Below are positions 54,469 through 64,000 of a DNA stretch of 64,000 nt, in pieces. Within the stretch, counting starts at the first letter, position 1; each line of letters begins with the position of its first letter. The notes beneath the pieces are model-generated. The model was given only the letters and a program-made list of their open reading frames with translations, searched no databases and was not told the DNA's origin. This DNA is from Moringa oleifera. Taxonomy: Eukaryota > Streptophyta > Magnoliopsida > Brassicales > Moringaceae. The stretch covers positions 3,662,501-3,726,500 of the forward strand of contig JAJFZO010000882.1 of assembly GCA_021397835.1 (NCBI GenBank), read 5' to 3'. The translations under genes and the position numbers were made by a program.

Positions 54469-55549
54469 GCCAGTGGAATAGCAGTTTTATAGATTATAAT
54501 GAATGCAAAGTAAAGTTTGTTTGACTTCACAAGGCTTTCGTTTGTTCCTCCTTTCCTTTGTTTTTCTCTTTGAATTGTCTTTATTTTTTTAGTGCTTTAC
54601 TCTCATGGATTGCAGTCTTCTCACACTTTCTTGGCCTCAACTACTATATAAGAAGCTGCCATGTGGTTAAAATATTTATTGCTACTTAAATGTGAGTGTT
54701 TGCTACCAAACTATTCTGATTTAGTGATATGCATTCCAAGTCAAAGAGTCTGCCTTTAGTAATGGTCTATCTTCCTTGTTGTTTCCATGTTGACCTACTA
54801 ATCAAATTATAAAGCAAGAATTAGCTACCCATTGATGACATATAATTAGTTGAAAATTAATTATGATTGACCAAAAATTGAAAGACAAATTAAAGATAAT
54901 ATAGTGTACATTTTTTATTATCTATCTTCAATGAAGATCTCTTCTCAACTTAAAAAATATTTATTATTGATTAAGTTGGTGATTTTAGATATTACTTTTC
55001 ATTAAAAAAAAATTACTAAGTTTTGTCAAGCTAAATAAATGCCTTTCCATTTCTCCCCATTTTGTGAAATTAATTTCTCTCATCACTTCATCTTTTTTCT
55101 CACCTCATTCTAATATCCTTTAACAAAAGTGAAAAAAAGAATGAAAAATTTGTGGTTCTGAAAATAGAATTCTAATCTATAACCCATTTACTTGTTTAAA
55201 TAGTAAAATAATTTTTTTTTCTTTATTTAATTTATTTCATTGTTTTTTTTTTTTTGGATATGGGCTAAAGTTTATACTTGGTATTCGGGCTAGGGTTCAT
55301 GTGTTATGGGCTTTTGACTTGGATTGGGATTCTTGCAGTGGGATTATGGTCCAAGTAGCCGCAATCCGAGAAACTTCGTCTTATGTACATTAATTTCTTG
55401 ATCTCCAAGTTGATTTCCAAGTTTCCGCGGATTTTCTTCTCACTATGTATATAGAGCACCGATCAGTTGTTTCTTCATTACTTAGCTGAAAAAAGAAAAC
55501 ATCAAAGCTACTTGCCATCTGAAATATCAAGAGCACAAAGGTCACGACA
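54469..55549. other. Intergenic, AT-rich; promoter of small peptide gene 1 at right
   Basis: No gene seen. A TATA-like 'tatgtatata' lies near 55,446, about 100 bases before the next ATG. Confidence 0.5.
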
Positions 55550-55747
55550 ATGACTTTATTCTCAGCCATCTTCAGCTGCTTCCCCCTAAAACCCTTCTCT
55601 CAGATCTCCGATGATACACAAGCCTCTTCAAATGTGGAAGCGCCTTCTTCTTCTTCTGAGGATAAGCCCTGGAGCAAATCTAAGTCATCCAGGGCTCCCA
55701 TTGTAGTTCGTCACTTCCCTGTTAATTCATATCTTTCTCCCTTGTAG
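55550..55747 (+). CDS. Small peptide of unrecognised family, copy 1
   Basis: Single-exon frame of 65 aa. I do not know its function. It starts 'MTLFSAIFSCF', a short hydrophobic segment with one Cys, too short for a classical signal peptide. A polar Ser-rich middle follows, and it ends 'RAPIVVRHFPVNSYLSPL'. The N-terminal and C-terminal blocks are shared with the gene at 56,439 while the middle differs, which argues that it is translated and selected. The organisation (variable middle, conserved short C-terminus ending at the stop) resembles peptide-hormone precursors, but an N-terminally lipidated or membrane-associated micro-protein is equally possible. Confidence 0.75.
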   Translation: MTLFSAIFSCFPLKPFSQISDDTQASSNVEAPSSSSEDKPWSKSKSSRAPIVVRHFPVNSYLSPL

Positions 55748-56438
55748 TAAGTTGGCTGCATGCATGTGTGACCCTGGCAGCCATGTAAACAGCAAAGAAA
55801 GGAGAGATGAAGACGGATTTAGCTGTGGTTGATATGTAAATTCACTGAAGCTTCTTCACAAAGATACTCCCATAATCTATATTTTCTTCTTGTCGATTCC
55901 TATTTGGGCTTTAAATTGTCTGATGTCTGAAGCTGATCTTTTTTAAACAGTCATCCTATAATGCTTTCTTATACCCAAATCTAATATATTTAAGTTTTAT
56001 ATAATTTTTAATATTTTTCTCTTTCTCGATGATAATTGAGGGCAAACAACATGAAAAACCTGGCTAGCCACGTGCTTATTGACAAGTCCAAGAAGAGTAG
56101 GAAAGCCACATTTTAAGGAAAAGTTTCTTGGCACTTTCCTGTGCTCAAATCAATTGATGGCACGACTCGTATTGCGTTTTCGACCCGCCAAAAGTATTTT
56201 GTTGGTGAGTCATTTGGTCAAGCAGCAGCCGGTTACAGAAGACTTTGGCTTCCCTTGCTCTGCAAGCAAGTTTTACTATTCCTCTACTTTCTTATTCACT
56301 ATAAATACATTCCCATCTCATCAAAAAAGCATATGGTCATCAAAAATCCTTTATTAGCTTTCCTCTAACTCATTCCTCGATCCCTTGTTTATTCAGCTAA
56401 ACAAGAAATCTAAGCAGGTTAATCAGCATAGCTAGCTG
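55748..56438. other. Spacer with promoter of small peptide gene 2
   Basis: From about 56,040 the sequence is shared with 59,340 onward. A G-box CACGTG lies at 56,069-56,074. A W-box complement GGTCAA lies at 56,216-56,221. A TATA-like 'ctataaatac' lies near 56,299. G-box and W-box suggest stress- or defence-responsive expression (inference from motifs only). Confidence 0.55.
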
Positions 56439-56633
56439 ATGGCTTTTTTCTCCGCTATATTCAGTTGCTTCGTGCCAAAATCTGCGTCGCAAGTCTCTGA
56501 TCATGCAGAAGCCACTGCCAAGAAGAAGGCCGGTCTTGCGGATGAAACCGCAAGGAAGTCGTTGGAGACAAAGGGTGGTGCTCCAATAGTCATGTCCTAC
56601 TTCCCTATCAATTCATATTGTTCGCGCTTGTAG
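56439..56633 (+). CDS. Small peptide of unrecognised family, copy 2
   Basis: Single-exon frame of 64 aa, paralogue of the gene at 55,550. It starts 'MAFFSAIFSCFVPK', has a Lys/Ala-rich middle and ends 'GAPIVMSYFPINSYCSRL'. Blocks shared with copy 1 are FSAIFSCF, SQ-x-SD and APIV-xxx-FP-x-NSY-x-S-x-L. The leader before the ATG ('agctaaacaagaaatctaag') is also kept in the broken copy at 59,755. A stop follows directly after the conserved C-terminus. Function unknown. Confidence 0.78.
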   Translation: MAFFSAIFSCFVPKSASQVSDHAEATAKKKAGLADETARKSLETKGGAPIVMSYFPINSYCSRL

Positions 56634-57799
56634 TCCATATTCTGCTGCAATGGAGACATTTATCCTTCAAAATTAAGGTTCGACATCGATTATATGATCA
56701 TGAAGTCATCACAAGCTACACAGTACGCTCCGCCAAAGAATTGTATGGTCACAGGCTTGTGGTATCATTCATTGACTGTGCCACTTCTAGCAGCTTTGAG
56801 AGGATTGATATCCGAATATCTCTATTCTATGGCTCTGGGTTTTCTGTTTGTTTGTGAATGGTATCAAGGAGTGGGTGAAGATAAATGGTTACCCACATCT
56901 GATTACTTCGTAGTTAACAAAAGGTGTTGCTTTCTATCGTCTACAGGCCGTTGATCTTTCAACTATTTTCCCCTTTTCTTTTTAATCTTTGTACGCTGGG
57001 AATCAGTTAATAATTGAAGTCAATTCATCAATAAAGCTTAAACAAAGTTATATATGCTTGTGTTTCCCAGCAGTGGGGTCTTCATGACACAATCATCTTA
57101 GTATTATTGAGATTACATAATCAGAGTCATGTTCTAATATTGAATTTTCAAACTCGGTTTTACACAGCAAATTAACATTTTTAAATAATAATTTGCATGC
57201 TACATGCTCTAGCCCGTATAGTCAAAGATTACTTATGAATTACTAACTATGATATTGATATATTTAATTAATCTTGTAGACCGAGAAATTCATCAGAAAT
57301 CATAATTTATATATTTAATTGATAAGATGAAGGTCGTTTGTTTATGTAATTAAACATGGCTGATGAAGGCCAAACCCCACAGCAAAACCATAAACAAACT
57401 GCTCATCATCATCCAAAAACAAGTGAGAGTCTAGTTTTTAATTTGAAGAAAGATCTTTTCAAAGAAGAGAGTTATATTTTTTTAAGAGATCGAATTGATC
57501 AAATCTGGGAAGATAAATATATCAGAAAGAGCATATACAACCTCCACATTTAATTTTAGGTAACATCATTAACATATATAGTTTACATTTAAAAAAAAAT
57601 TAAAACCAATGATAGCTACGAAATTGTGGGTTGTGTAGACATTTTTAATTAATCATTTGAGTTCTTATTGTGAATAAACAAACATAAACATAATAATAAG
57701 TACTTTATTGGATTATTATAGATAGGTTACAGAAATAATAGACCTTAGAGAAGGTGCATTATATATGTTAACATGTTAATGGAAAACGTGTTGATTACA
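56634..57799. other. Duplicated 3' flank and relic of a defensin-like spacer
   Basis: Positions 56,640-57,250 match 59,940-60,560 (3' part of the duplicated block). Positions 57,260-57,790 resemble the DNA following the plus-strand defensin-like genes at 61,400-61,860 and 62,880-63,490. No plus-strand defensin-like gene remains in front of it here. Frames in this stretch are accidental. Confidence 0.6.
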
Positions 57800-58153
57800 C
57801 TAATTACATGGGTGAAAGCATAAACAGGTCGAGTCATCGCTGCATTGGCCGTGAGCCTTTTTATTGACGGGATCAAATTGCACAATGCATCTCTGATTAC
57901 AGACAGAATCGGTGCAGCCCGGCAGCTTCCCAGGAAATACGCAGAGACTGGCCGCATCCACCATCGTGACCTCGGTTACTGTGAACTCATTAAAACACAC
58001 CCATATATTAACCCTTAATGTCACTTTAAAAGATACACACTAATGAAAAACTGACAAAGTGAAACAAGAGGAGCTATATATATAGTCATTTTGGAACTTA
58101 CCAGTGATGAAAAGAACAAGAGAAAGCACGGCGACAAAGGCAAGAGTCTTCAT
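57800..58153 (-). CDS. Defensin-like secreted peptide 2 (eight Cys), two exons
   Basis: Exons 58153-58102 and 57978-57800; GT-AG intron of 123 bp; 76 aa. Signal peptide MKTLAFVAVLSLVLFITG, then a short propart and the mature region starting near 'SLCVFPGKLPGC'. Spacing is C-x8-C-x4-C-x3-C-x14-C-x5-C-x-C-x3-C, and the chain ends 'CLCFHPCN'. The closest relative is the gene at 63,495. The first six residues of that signal peptide differ little (MKTLCI). It forms the minus-strand subtype with the broken copy at 61,885. The promoter contains a tandem duplication. Confidence 0.9.
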
Positions 58154-58214
58154 GATTTTGGTTGGCTTCTTCTTTTGTTCGCTTTCTTTTCTTGTTGTTG
58201 TTGTTTGTTGTTGA

Positions 58215-58330
58215 AGGGTTTATAAAGGTTAACCTTGGACCTATTTATGGTAATGTGATAACTTCTTATTGTTAAAGGGTTTATAATTAAGCCCTAACTT
58301 TGCCACTATTTATGGTAATATAAGAACTGT
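58215..58330 (-). promoter_or_regulatory. Duplicated promoter block of defensin-like gene 2
   Basis: A block reading 'aagggtttata...ctatttatggtaat' on the plus strand occurs at about 58,214-58,255 and again at 58,273-58,322. On the coding strand each copy carries a CATAAATA element followed by TTATAA, so the core promoter appears doubled. A related single block precedes the gene at 63,830. Confidence 0.7.
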
Positions 58331-59754
58331 TTTACCACTCACCATTCATTAATTTACAGTTTGTTCAGAGACTGAAACTGTGGAAGACTAATGGCTTTAT
58401 TCTTGGCTTAAAATAGGTCGAGGCTTGAGACTCAATAACAATGATCCAATGTCGTTAAGAATCACATTAGTGTTAGACACACCGTAATCTTTACAACGTT
58501 GAAATTAGGGAGATAATGTCAAAAATCATTGAGAAATTTGTCATAATCAACTTTTGAACTCAATATGAAACATTCTGTAATTTTTTTTTTCGTAATTTTG
58601 AAAAAATTTTAAACCAGCTTTACCCTTAAAATTAAATTAAATAAAATATAATAAAATATATTATTTTTAAGAAATTATTAATTGTATAATAACTATAAGT
58701 TTACATAATTTTTAGTTTAAAAATATATTAATTAAAAATAAAATTAAAAAATTCATATAATTAAAGTGTCAATTTATTGAAATGTATTTTTCTTATAATA
58801 ATGTATCAAATTTTTAAATTTATATTTATTTAATTACATAATATTATTTATTTAATATTATATTCAAATATTTTTTTTATATTATCTATTTTAAAATTAG
58901 TAAATACTTATATATATATATATATAATATAATATAACTCATATAAGTTCGTGTAATATCATTATTAAGCTTACATAGATACATTGAAAATCTACATAAT
59001 TAAATAAAATATGTTTAAAACTCGAAAATAATTCACATAAAACTTAAATAAAACTCATTTAAAACTCAAAAATAATTCACATAAAATTTAATAAATTAAG
59101 ACTTTTAATAAGTCATGAGTCATATACTTTTTAAAACCAGCAGATCAAACTCGATTCGTTAATTTAAAAAATTTGTCGAATAATAATGAGTTACACCGAG
59201 ATTAAGCCATAAATTTTCAGACCGATCTGGTCTTTTACCGAGCCTGAATATTTGATATAAAAATTTTTCTTTTTTATATTTGGATTTTTCAGGTCATACA
59301 AAATTTTTTTTGATATGGAATTATCAATTTATTATAATTTTTTTCCCCTGTTAAGGATGACCACAGAAAGCAAATATGCAACATGAAAAGCCCAGTGAGT
59401 CACAGACTGACTGTCAAGTTGAAAAAGGGTGTATGGAAGTTTCATTTTAAGAGAGTTCTGGGCACTTTCCTCACTCAAATCAGTCGATGGCACGACTATT
59501 ATTGTTGCGTATTTGATCCACAAAATCTATAGACCTATATATTTTATCACATAGGTAAGTCAATTGGTGAAGTGGCAGCCACATAAGGACACTCGCTAAA
59601 TTAATTTTACTTCTTCTGCTTTGTTATTTCACTATAAATTAATACAGCTCTGCCGCCACAAAAGCATATCACTCCAAAATCCATTAGTAGCTTTTCCTCC
59701 TTGTTTATTCAGCTAAACAAGAAATCTAAGCAGATTAATCAGCAGAGCTAGCTG
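58331..59754. other. AT-rich spacer and start of second duplicated block
   Basis: Positions 58,500-59,330 are very AT-rich without genes and include a short TA run near 58,912. From about 59,340 the sequence matches 56,040 onward. The G-box is absent here and the W-box reads GGTGAA instead of GGTCAA. Confidence 0.55.
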
Positions 59755-59950
59755 ATGGCCTTTTGCTGGGCTATATTCAGCTGTTTGGTGCCAAATCTGC
59801 ATCGCAAGTCTCGGACCATGCAGAAGCCACTACCAAGAAGAAGGCCAGTCTTGCGGATGAAACCGTGAGGAAGTCGTTGAAGACAAAGGCTAGTGCTCCA
59901 ATAGTCATGTCCTACTTCCCTCTCAATTCATATTGATCGCGCTTGTTGTC
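59755..59950 (+). pseudogene. Frameshifted copy 3 of the small peptide gene
   Basis: Closely matches the gene at 56,439 from the shared leader onward. One A is missing from the AAAA run near 59,797, which shifts the frame soon after the 'FSC' segment. Separate changes turn a later codon of the original frame into a stop right after 'NSY' and remove the original TAG. The frame after the shift has no family features, so the copy is non-functional unless rescued. Confidence 0.85.
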
Positions 59951-60981
59951 CGTTCTGCTGCAGAGAAGACATTCATCCTTCAGTAATTAAGGTTTCGTAC
60001 GGTTTATGGTCATGAAGTCATCAAGACTTTAATTAGTCTTCGCATCAAGCTAGCTAGTTAGGCTTGGCCAAAGAATTACATGGTCACAAGCTTGTGGTAT
60101 ATCATTCATAGACTGTCTTGTAGCAGCTTGAAAAAGGATTGATATGTTAATCTGTTCTATCGTCTTCTGGGTTTCGTTTTGTTGCGAATGGTATCAAGGA
60201 GTAGGTGAAGATAAATGGTTAGCCACATCTGATCACTTCATATTTAACAAAAGGTGTTGCTTTCTATGGCCTTCAGCCTGTTCATCTTTCAACAATTTTC
60301 TCTTTATTATTATTTTTTTTAATCTTGGTGTGGTGGGAAGTTAATAAAGTCAGTTTCAATAAAGATAAAACAAAGGGGTTATATACGCTTGTCTTTGGCA
60401 GTGGTCATATCACCATCTGTCTTATTATTAATTATTAATTAGGATTATGATAATCAAAGTCAGGCCTCTAATATTGACTTCAAATTTAGTTTCACATCAA
60501 ATTAATATCTTTAATAATAATTAGCTTGCTACATGTCCTAACCTTTGTAGTCAAAGATTAACTTATAAATATATTTAAGTATGAGAAAACGTGGCAATGA
60601 CATTGATCATATATATATACAATTGGAAATTAGTTGTGCTTTCATTTCTATTGTTCTCTCACTGTTAGTTGGATCATTATGGTGACATTAATTTCATTTT
60701 TTTTCTTTGGAACGTTACAATATATATGGAAAAGGTAAGGAATGAATGAATGAGTTAATTAAAAGAAAACGACAGAAGTTATTTAATCCACATAAGGAAA
60801 CGTTTAAAAGCAATCTCATAATTAAGGATTAATTTCTTAACAAATTAATTAAATGTATTCTTAGAGTCAGAAGGTAGAAACAGCCTCCGGTCAGCCAGTA
60901 CATATACATAGCTAGTAATCTCATTATTGTCGGGTGTATTTTCATATCCTGAAAGCTATAGATCTAGCTGCTCAAGAAACC
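59951..60981. other. Duplicated 3' flank and promoter of defensin-like gene 3
   Basis: Up to about 60,560 it matches 56,640-57,250. From about 60,740 it matches 62,340-62,558, the region before the broken plus-strand gene at 62,559. No gene seen. Confidence 0.6.
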
Positions 60982-61396
60982 ATGAGGAGCCTTGCCATTG
61001 TCACCATCGTTGCTCTCGTTTTCTTCTGCTTTGCTGGTAATATAATTCAAGTATTTTGTTTTCTCCGTCGTTTTATTTACTCACGTACATTCTGTTTGTT
61101 TTGTACAATGAATTGAGAACTGTAACCAGGCAACCTCGGCCGAGGAGATCTAATAGATGAAACTCTTGTAGAGTGATCATAAAGCGATGTTTTATAGTGT
61201 ATTAAGTTTGATTAATGCAGGAACTGAAGTGATGGCATATCCGCCTGTAACTCATGGTTGCGGAAAGAAAGAGAACTTGGCCAACTGCACTGATGATCGT
61301 TGTAATGACCTTTGCCGGAAGAAATATGCCCATAACTTTCTGGATGCTCACGGACAATGTGGAGGAGGCTATTGCCTCTGCTTTTATCCTTGTTAA
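60982..61396 (+). CDS. Defensin-like secreted peptide 3 (eight Cys), two exons
   Basis: Exons 60982-61036 and 61221-61396; GT-AG intron of 184 bp; 76 aa. Signal peptide MRSLAIVTIVALVFFCFAG; the mature region starts near 'PVTHGCGKKENLANC'. Spacing is C-x8-C-x4-C-x3-C-x14-C-x4-C-x-C-x3-C, one residue shorter before the CxC pair than in the minus-strand subtype. It ends 'CLCFYPC'. Gly-rich 'GQCGGGYC' replaces the 'GQCS' loop. It is the only intact plus-strand member; the copy at 62,559 is broken. Confidence 0.9.
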
Positions 61397-61884
61397 TTAA
61401 TGCTACCTCTACAGATACTTGTCGCCTTGGTAACTCCATGTAACATCAATATATCCACATGGATTAAATAAACATTATGAGTTCTAATAATCTGTGACTC
61501 AACTTATAAATTTATCAAAAACTCCGATTTATATATTTGATTAGTGATATCTTTTTATGTTATTGAATATGGTTTGAGAGTTAAAGCCCTCAACAAAACC
61601 ATACACAAAAGCTTATTTATTTAATATAATGAGATAAAAATAATAATAATAATAATAAATGACCTTATGAATTTTATTTTGAGTTTTCTAATTTTTTAAA
61701 TATTATTAATTATATGAAATATGATAATGATATTATTTATTATTTATATTTTAAAATGAAATTTTAATAAATCATTATATTTTTATATAAAAAACAAAAA
61801 GAGAATTAATTGATTTTGCGATGGCCACATTTACCTTGAGCCAGCCAGAGGAGGTGTATTGTTGATGGAGAATGGTGGATGAAA
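61397..61884. other. Spacer between convergent defensin-like genes
   Basis: AT-rich, with homologues at 57,260-57,790 and 62,880-63,490. It contains a short AAT run near 61,640. No gene. Confidence 0.55.
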
Positions 61885-62227
61885 CTAATTACATGGGTGA
61901 AAGCATAAACAAGTTAACGCCGCACCGCTGCATTGGCCGGGAGCCTTTTTGTTGACGAGATCAAATTGTTCAATACATCTCTGGTTGCAGACGGGATCCC
62001 TACGTGCAGCCTGGCAGCTTCCTGGGAAATATGCAGAGACAGCCCGCATCCACCATCGTGACCTCGATCTGTGTTCCTGTGAACACATCAAAACAGACCC
62101 ATAAACGTGATATTAGCCACTAACTTAAAACACAATGTAAAACTGGCAGGCGAAGCCGGAGGAGCTATCCAGTTTCAGTTTACCGATGATGCATGAAGAT
62201 AGGACAGCGACAATTAAGAGTCCTCAT
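61885..62227 (-). pseudogene. Broken defensin-like gene 4
   Basis: Exon-like parts 62227-62184 and 62076-61885. Compared with genes 2 and 6, exon 1 has a 1-nt frame error after 'MRTL'. Exon 2 has a 4-nt insertion after the second expected cysteine, giving an in-frame TAG. After the insertion the expected 'DPVCNQRC' through 'CLCFHPCN' is still readable, with one extra residue in the loop before the CxC. Two independent frame breaks make it a pseudogene. Confidence 0.88.
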
Positions 62228-62558
62228 GATTTTGATTGTTTTGTTCTCCTTGTTGTTTTTGTTAAATGGTTTATGAGCCTTAACAATACATAATGTAAAT
62301 TAAAAATAAAAGAATGACTTAATAATTCACGTCAACTTTATCAAATAACTTCGTATAAGGAAATAACTGTTCCGTGTTGGCTATATTGGCAACATAGTAA
62401 AAAGCAATCTCGTCAAGATTTCTTACCAAATTAATTAAACAACACTTCTATTCTTAGAATTACAAGGCAGAAGTAGCCTCTGTTTACAAATACATAAAGC
62501 ATCTATTGTCAACCATATTTTAATATTCTGAAAGATACAAAACTTGAAGAAAATTATC
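62228..62558. promoter_or_regulatory. Shared upstream region of divergent copies 4 and 5
   Basis: About 330 bp lie between two head-to-head, both broken, defensin-like copies. The right half matches the promoter of the intact gene at 60,982. No clear TATA box on either side. Confidence 0.4.
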
Positions 62559-62869
62559 ATGAGGAGCCTTCCCATTGTCACCATCCTTGCTCTCCTTTTC
62601 ATCTCCTTCACCGGAAGGTTTTTAGGGTCTAACTAAACTCTTCTGAGTGATAAACTAACGTTTTCTGTGTATTTTGATTGTTACAGGAACTGAAGTAATG
62701 GCAGTTGCGCCGATATATAAATCATGGTTGTGGAACGCGAGAGAACTTGGCCAACCGAACTGACGATCGTTGTAATGAGTTCGGCCGGGATAAATATGTG
62801 CCTCAGTATCGTGATGCTGATGGACAATGTGGAGGAGGCTTTTTTTGCCTTTGCTTTTATTCTTGTTAA
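62559..62869 (+). pseudogene. Broken defensin-like gene 5, two cysteines lost
   Basis: Copy of the gene at 60,982. Exon 1 starts MRSLPIVTILALL. The expected GT donor reads GA, though a GT three bases later might be used. In exon 2 a small insertion after 'MAVAPI' shifts the frame. In the family frame the second cysteine has become Arg (CGA) and the fourth Gly (GGC). The last four cysteines remain ('GQCGGGFFCLCFYSC'). Confidence 0.88.
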
Positions 62870-63494
62870 TGCTCTTCTTATCTTCCCTTGGTACCTCCAT
62901 ATAATCAATATCCACACAGATTTGATAAACATTATGATCGTTGCAATAATCGAACTTTGTAACCCGATATATTAATCAAAAAACCATAATAATTTATACA
63001 TTTAATTAGTTAGTGACAGGAAGGTTGTTTTCTCATGTGATTTATGGTTGAAAGCCAAAGCCCTTCAACAAAGCTATATATAAACTCTACTTAAGGCCAG
63101 GAAGCAGCCGATTATGATCCAAATACAAGTGACTGTCTAGTATTTGGGAGAAAACTCCTTTCAAAAAACTGTTATCTCCTTCAATGAGAGTTAGATCAAA
63201 TCTGTCAAGATCAATGAATATCAGAAGAGCATATCAAGATCAATCTATATCAGACAAGGATGTCAAAATTAATATATCGGAAGCCATGATCAGAAGATCA
63301 GAAAAGTTATCTTTTCTGTCAACTCAATCATCTTAAAAAAAAAAAATCATCTTTTGATTTCTCATGGTAAATAAACAAACATAAACACATATAAAGATCA
63401 TCTATTGACTTCTCATGGATTATTATAAGTTTGAAGGAACAATAGACCATAGAGAAGGTGTATTATTGTTGATGGAGAAAACAGGTTGATAACA
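62870..63494. other. Spacer between convergent copies 5 and 6
   Basis: Homologous to 57,260-57,790 and 61,400-61,860. No gene seen. Confidence 0.55.
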
Positions 63495-63830
63495 CTAATT
63501 ACATGGGTGAAAGCATAAACAAGTTGAGTCTCCGCTGCATTGGCCGTGAGCCTGCTTTCCGACGGGATCAAATTGTTGAATGCATCTCTGATTACAGACA
63601 GGATCGGTGCAGCCTGGCAACTTCCCCGGAAATACGCAGAAGTTATCCACAGCTACTTCTTCCGTTCCTGTTAAACTCATCGGAACGCATCCATATTAGC
63701 CGTAATATCACTTTAAACGCAACACTGTAAAAACTCATCAAAGTAAATCAGGAGGAGTGCTATTTGTTTCGAGCTTACCAGAGATGAAGAGAACAAGAGA
63801 AAAGACTGCAAAAATGCAAAGGGTCTTCAT
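63495..63830 (-). CDS. Defensin-like secreted peptide 6 (eight Cys), two exons
   Basis: Exons 63830-63779 and 63667-63495; GT-AG intron of 111 bp; 74 aa. Signal peptide MKTLCIFAVFSLVLFISG; the mature region starts near 'NFCVFPGKLPGC'. Spacing is C-x8-C-x4-C-x3-C-x14-C-x5-C-x-C-x3-C, and the chain ends 'CLCFHPCN'. Very similar to the gene at 57,800. All introns, phases and cysteines are intact, so it is probably functional. The coding strand upstream carries a 'CATAAACAGTGCCA' element near 63,935, the counterpart of the TATA region of gene 1. Confidence 0.9.
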
Positions 63831-64000
63831 GATTTGGTAGGCTTTTTCTTCTTCTCTCTTCTGCTTCTTTCTTCTTCTTTCTTATCCTTCTCCTTAGTGT
63901 TGAAGAGTTTTTAAACTTTAACTGTGGCACTGTTTATGGTAATACAGTTGAGAGAGGACTGGATATTGCCTTATTATAGCATGGTCAATGAATCTTAAGT

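Overview
The window is plant nuclear DNA, almost certainly from a core eudicot and probably woody. The genes carry many short GT-AG introns, the intergenic DNA is AT-rich, and the gene set is plant-specific: a PORR organelle splicing factor, a plant MCTP, plastid ribosomal protein PSRP2, a CNL resistance-gene relic and defensin-like peptides. I cannot name the species. There is no sign of bacterial or viral DNA.

Layout. Positions 1 to about 14,850 hold one large degenerate tandem array. Most of it repeats every ~240 bp, and each repeat is built from two ~95-bp subunits plus a truncated ~57-bp subunit. At its right edge the array falls back to plain ~85-107-bp monomers. Next comes an 18-exon minus-strand gene for the mitochondrial DnaJ protein GFA2 (15,337-23,070), with a 5'-truncated LINE in one intron. 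A WTF9-like PORR gene (25,539-26,711) has a decayed relative about 1 kb downstream. It is followed by an intronless four-C2 MCTP gene (29,533-32,718) and a four-exon gene for ribosomal protein eL6 (33,469-35,613, minus). Two CNL resistance-gene relics lie at 36.1-40.15 kb: a small fragment and a longer one with several stops and frameshifts. Then come plastid PSRP2 (41,992-44,357), a SYN3-type cohesin kleisin (45,939-50,835, 13 exons, one GC-AG intron) and, convergent with it, the thioredoxin-like protein Clot (51,694-53,232, minus).

The last 10 kb is the most unusual part. It holds two unrelated families of short peptides that have duplicated together. One is a ~65-residue family with a short hydrophobic N-terminus and a strongly conserved C-terminal motif (two intact copies and one frameshifted copy). 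The other is a defensin-like family of two-exon genes with eight cysteines in fixed spacing (four intact, two broken). Flanking similarity suggests repeated duplication of a block containing a peptide gene, a plus-strand defensin-like gene and a minus-strand defensin-like gene. In two successive units opposite members have decayed.

The housekeeping genes (GFA2, PORR, eL6, PSRP2, cohesin, Clot) act in separate pathways and form no operon-like system. All gene models were built by hand from reading frames, splice signals and remembered family features. Exon ends were checked for phase but not against transcripts.
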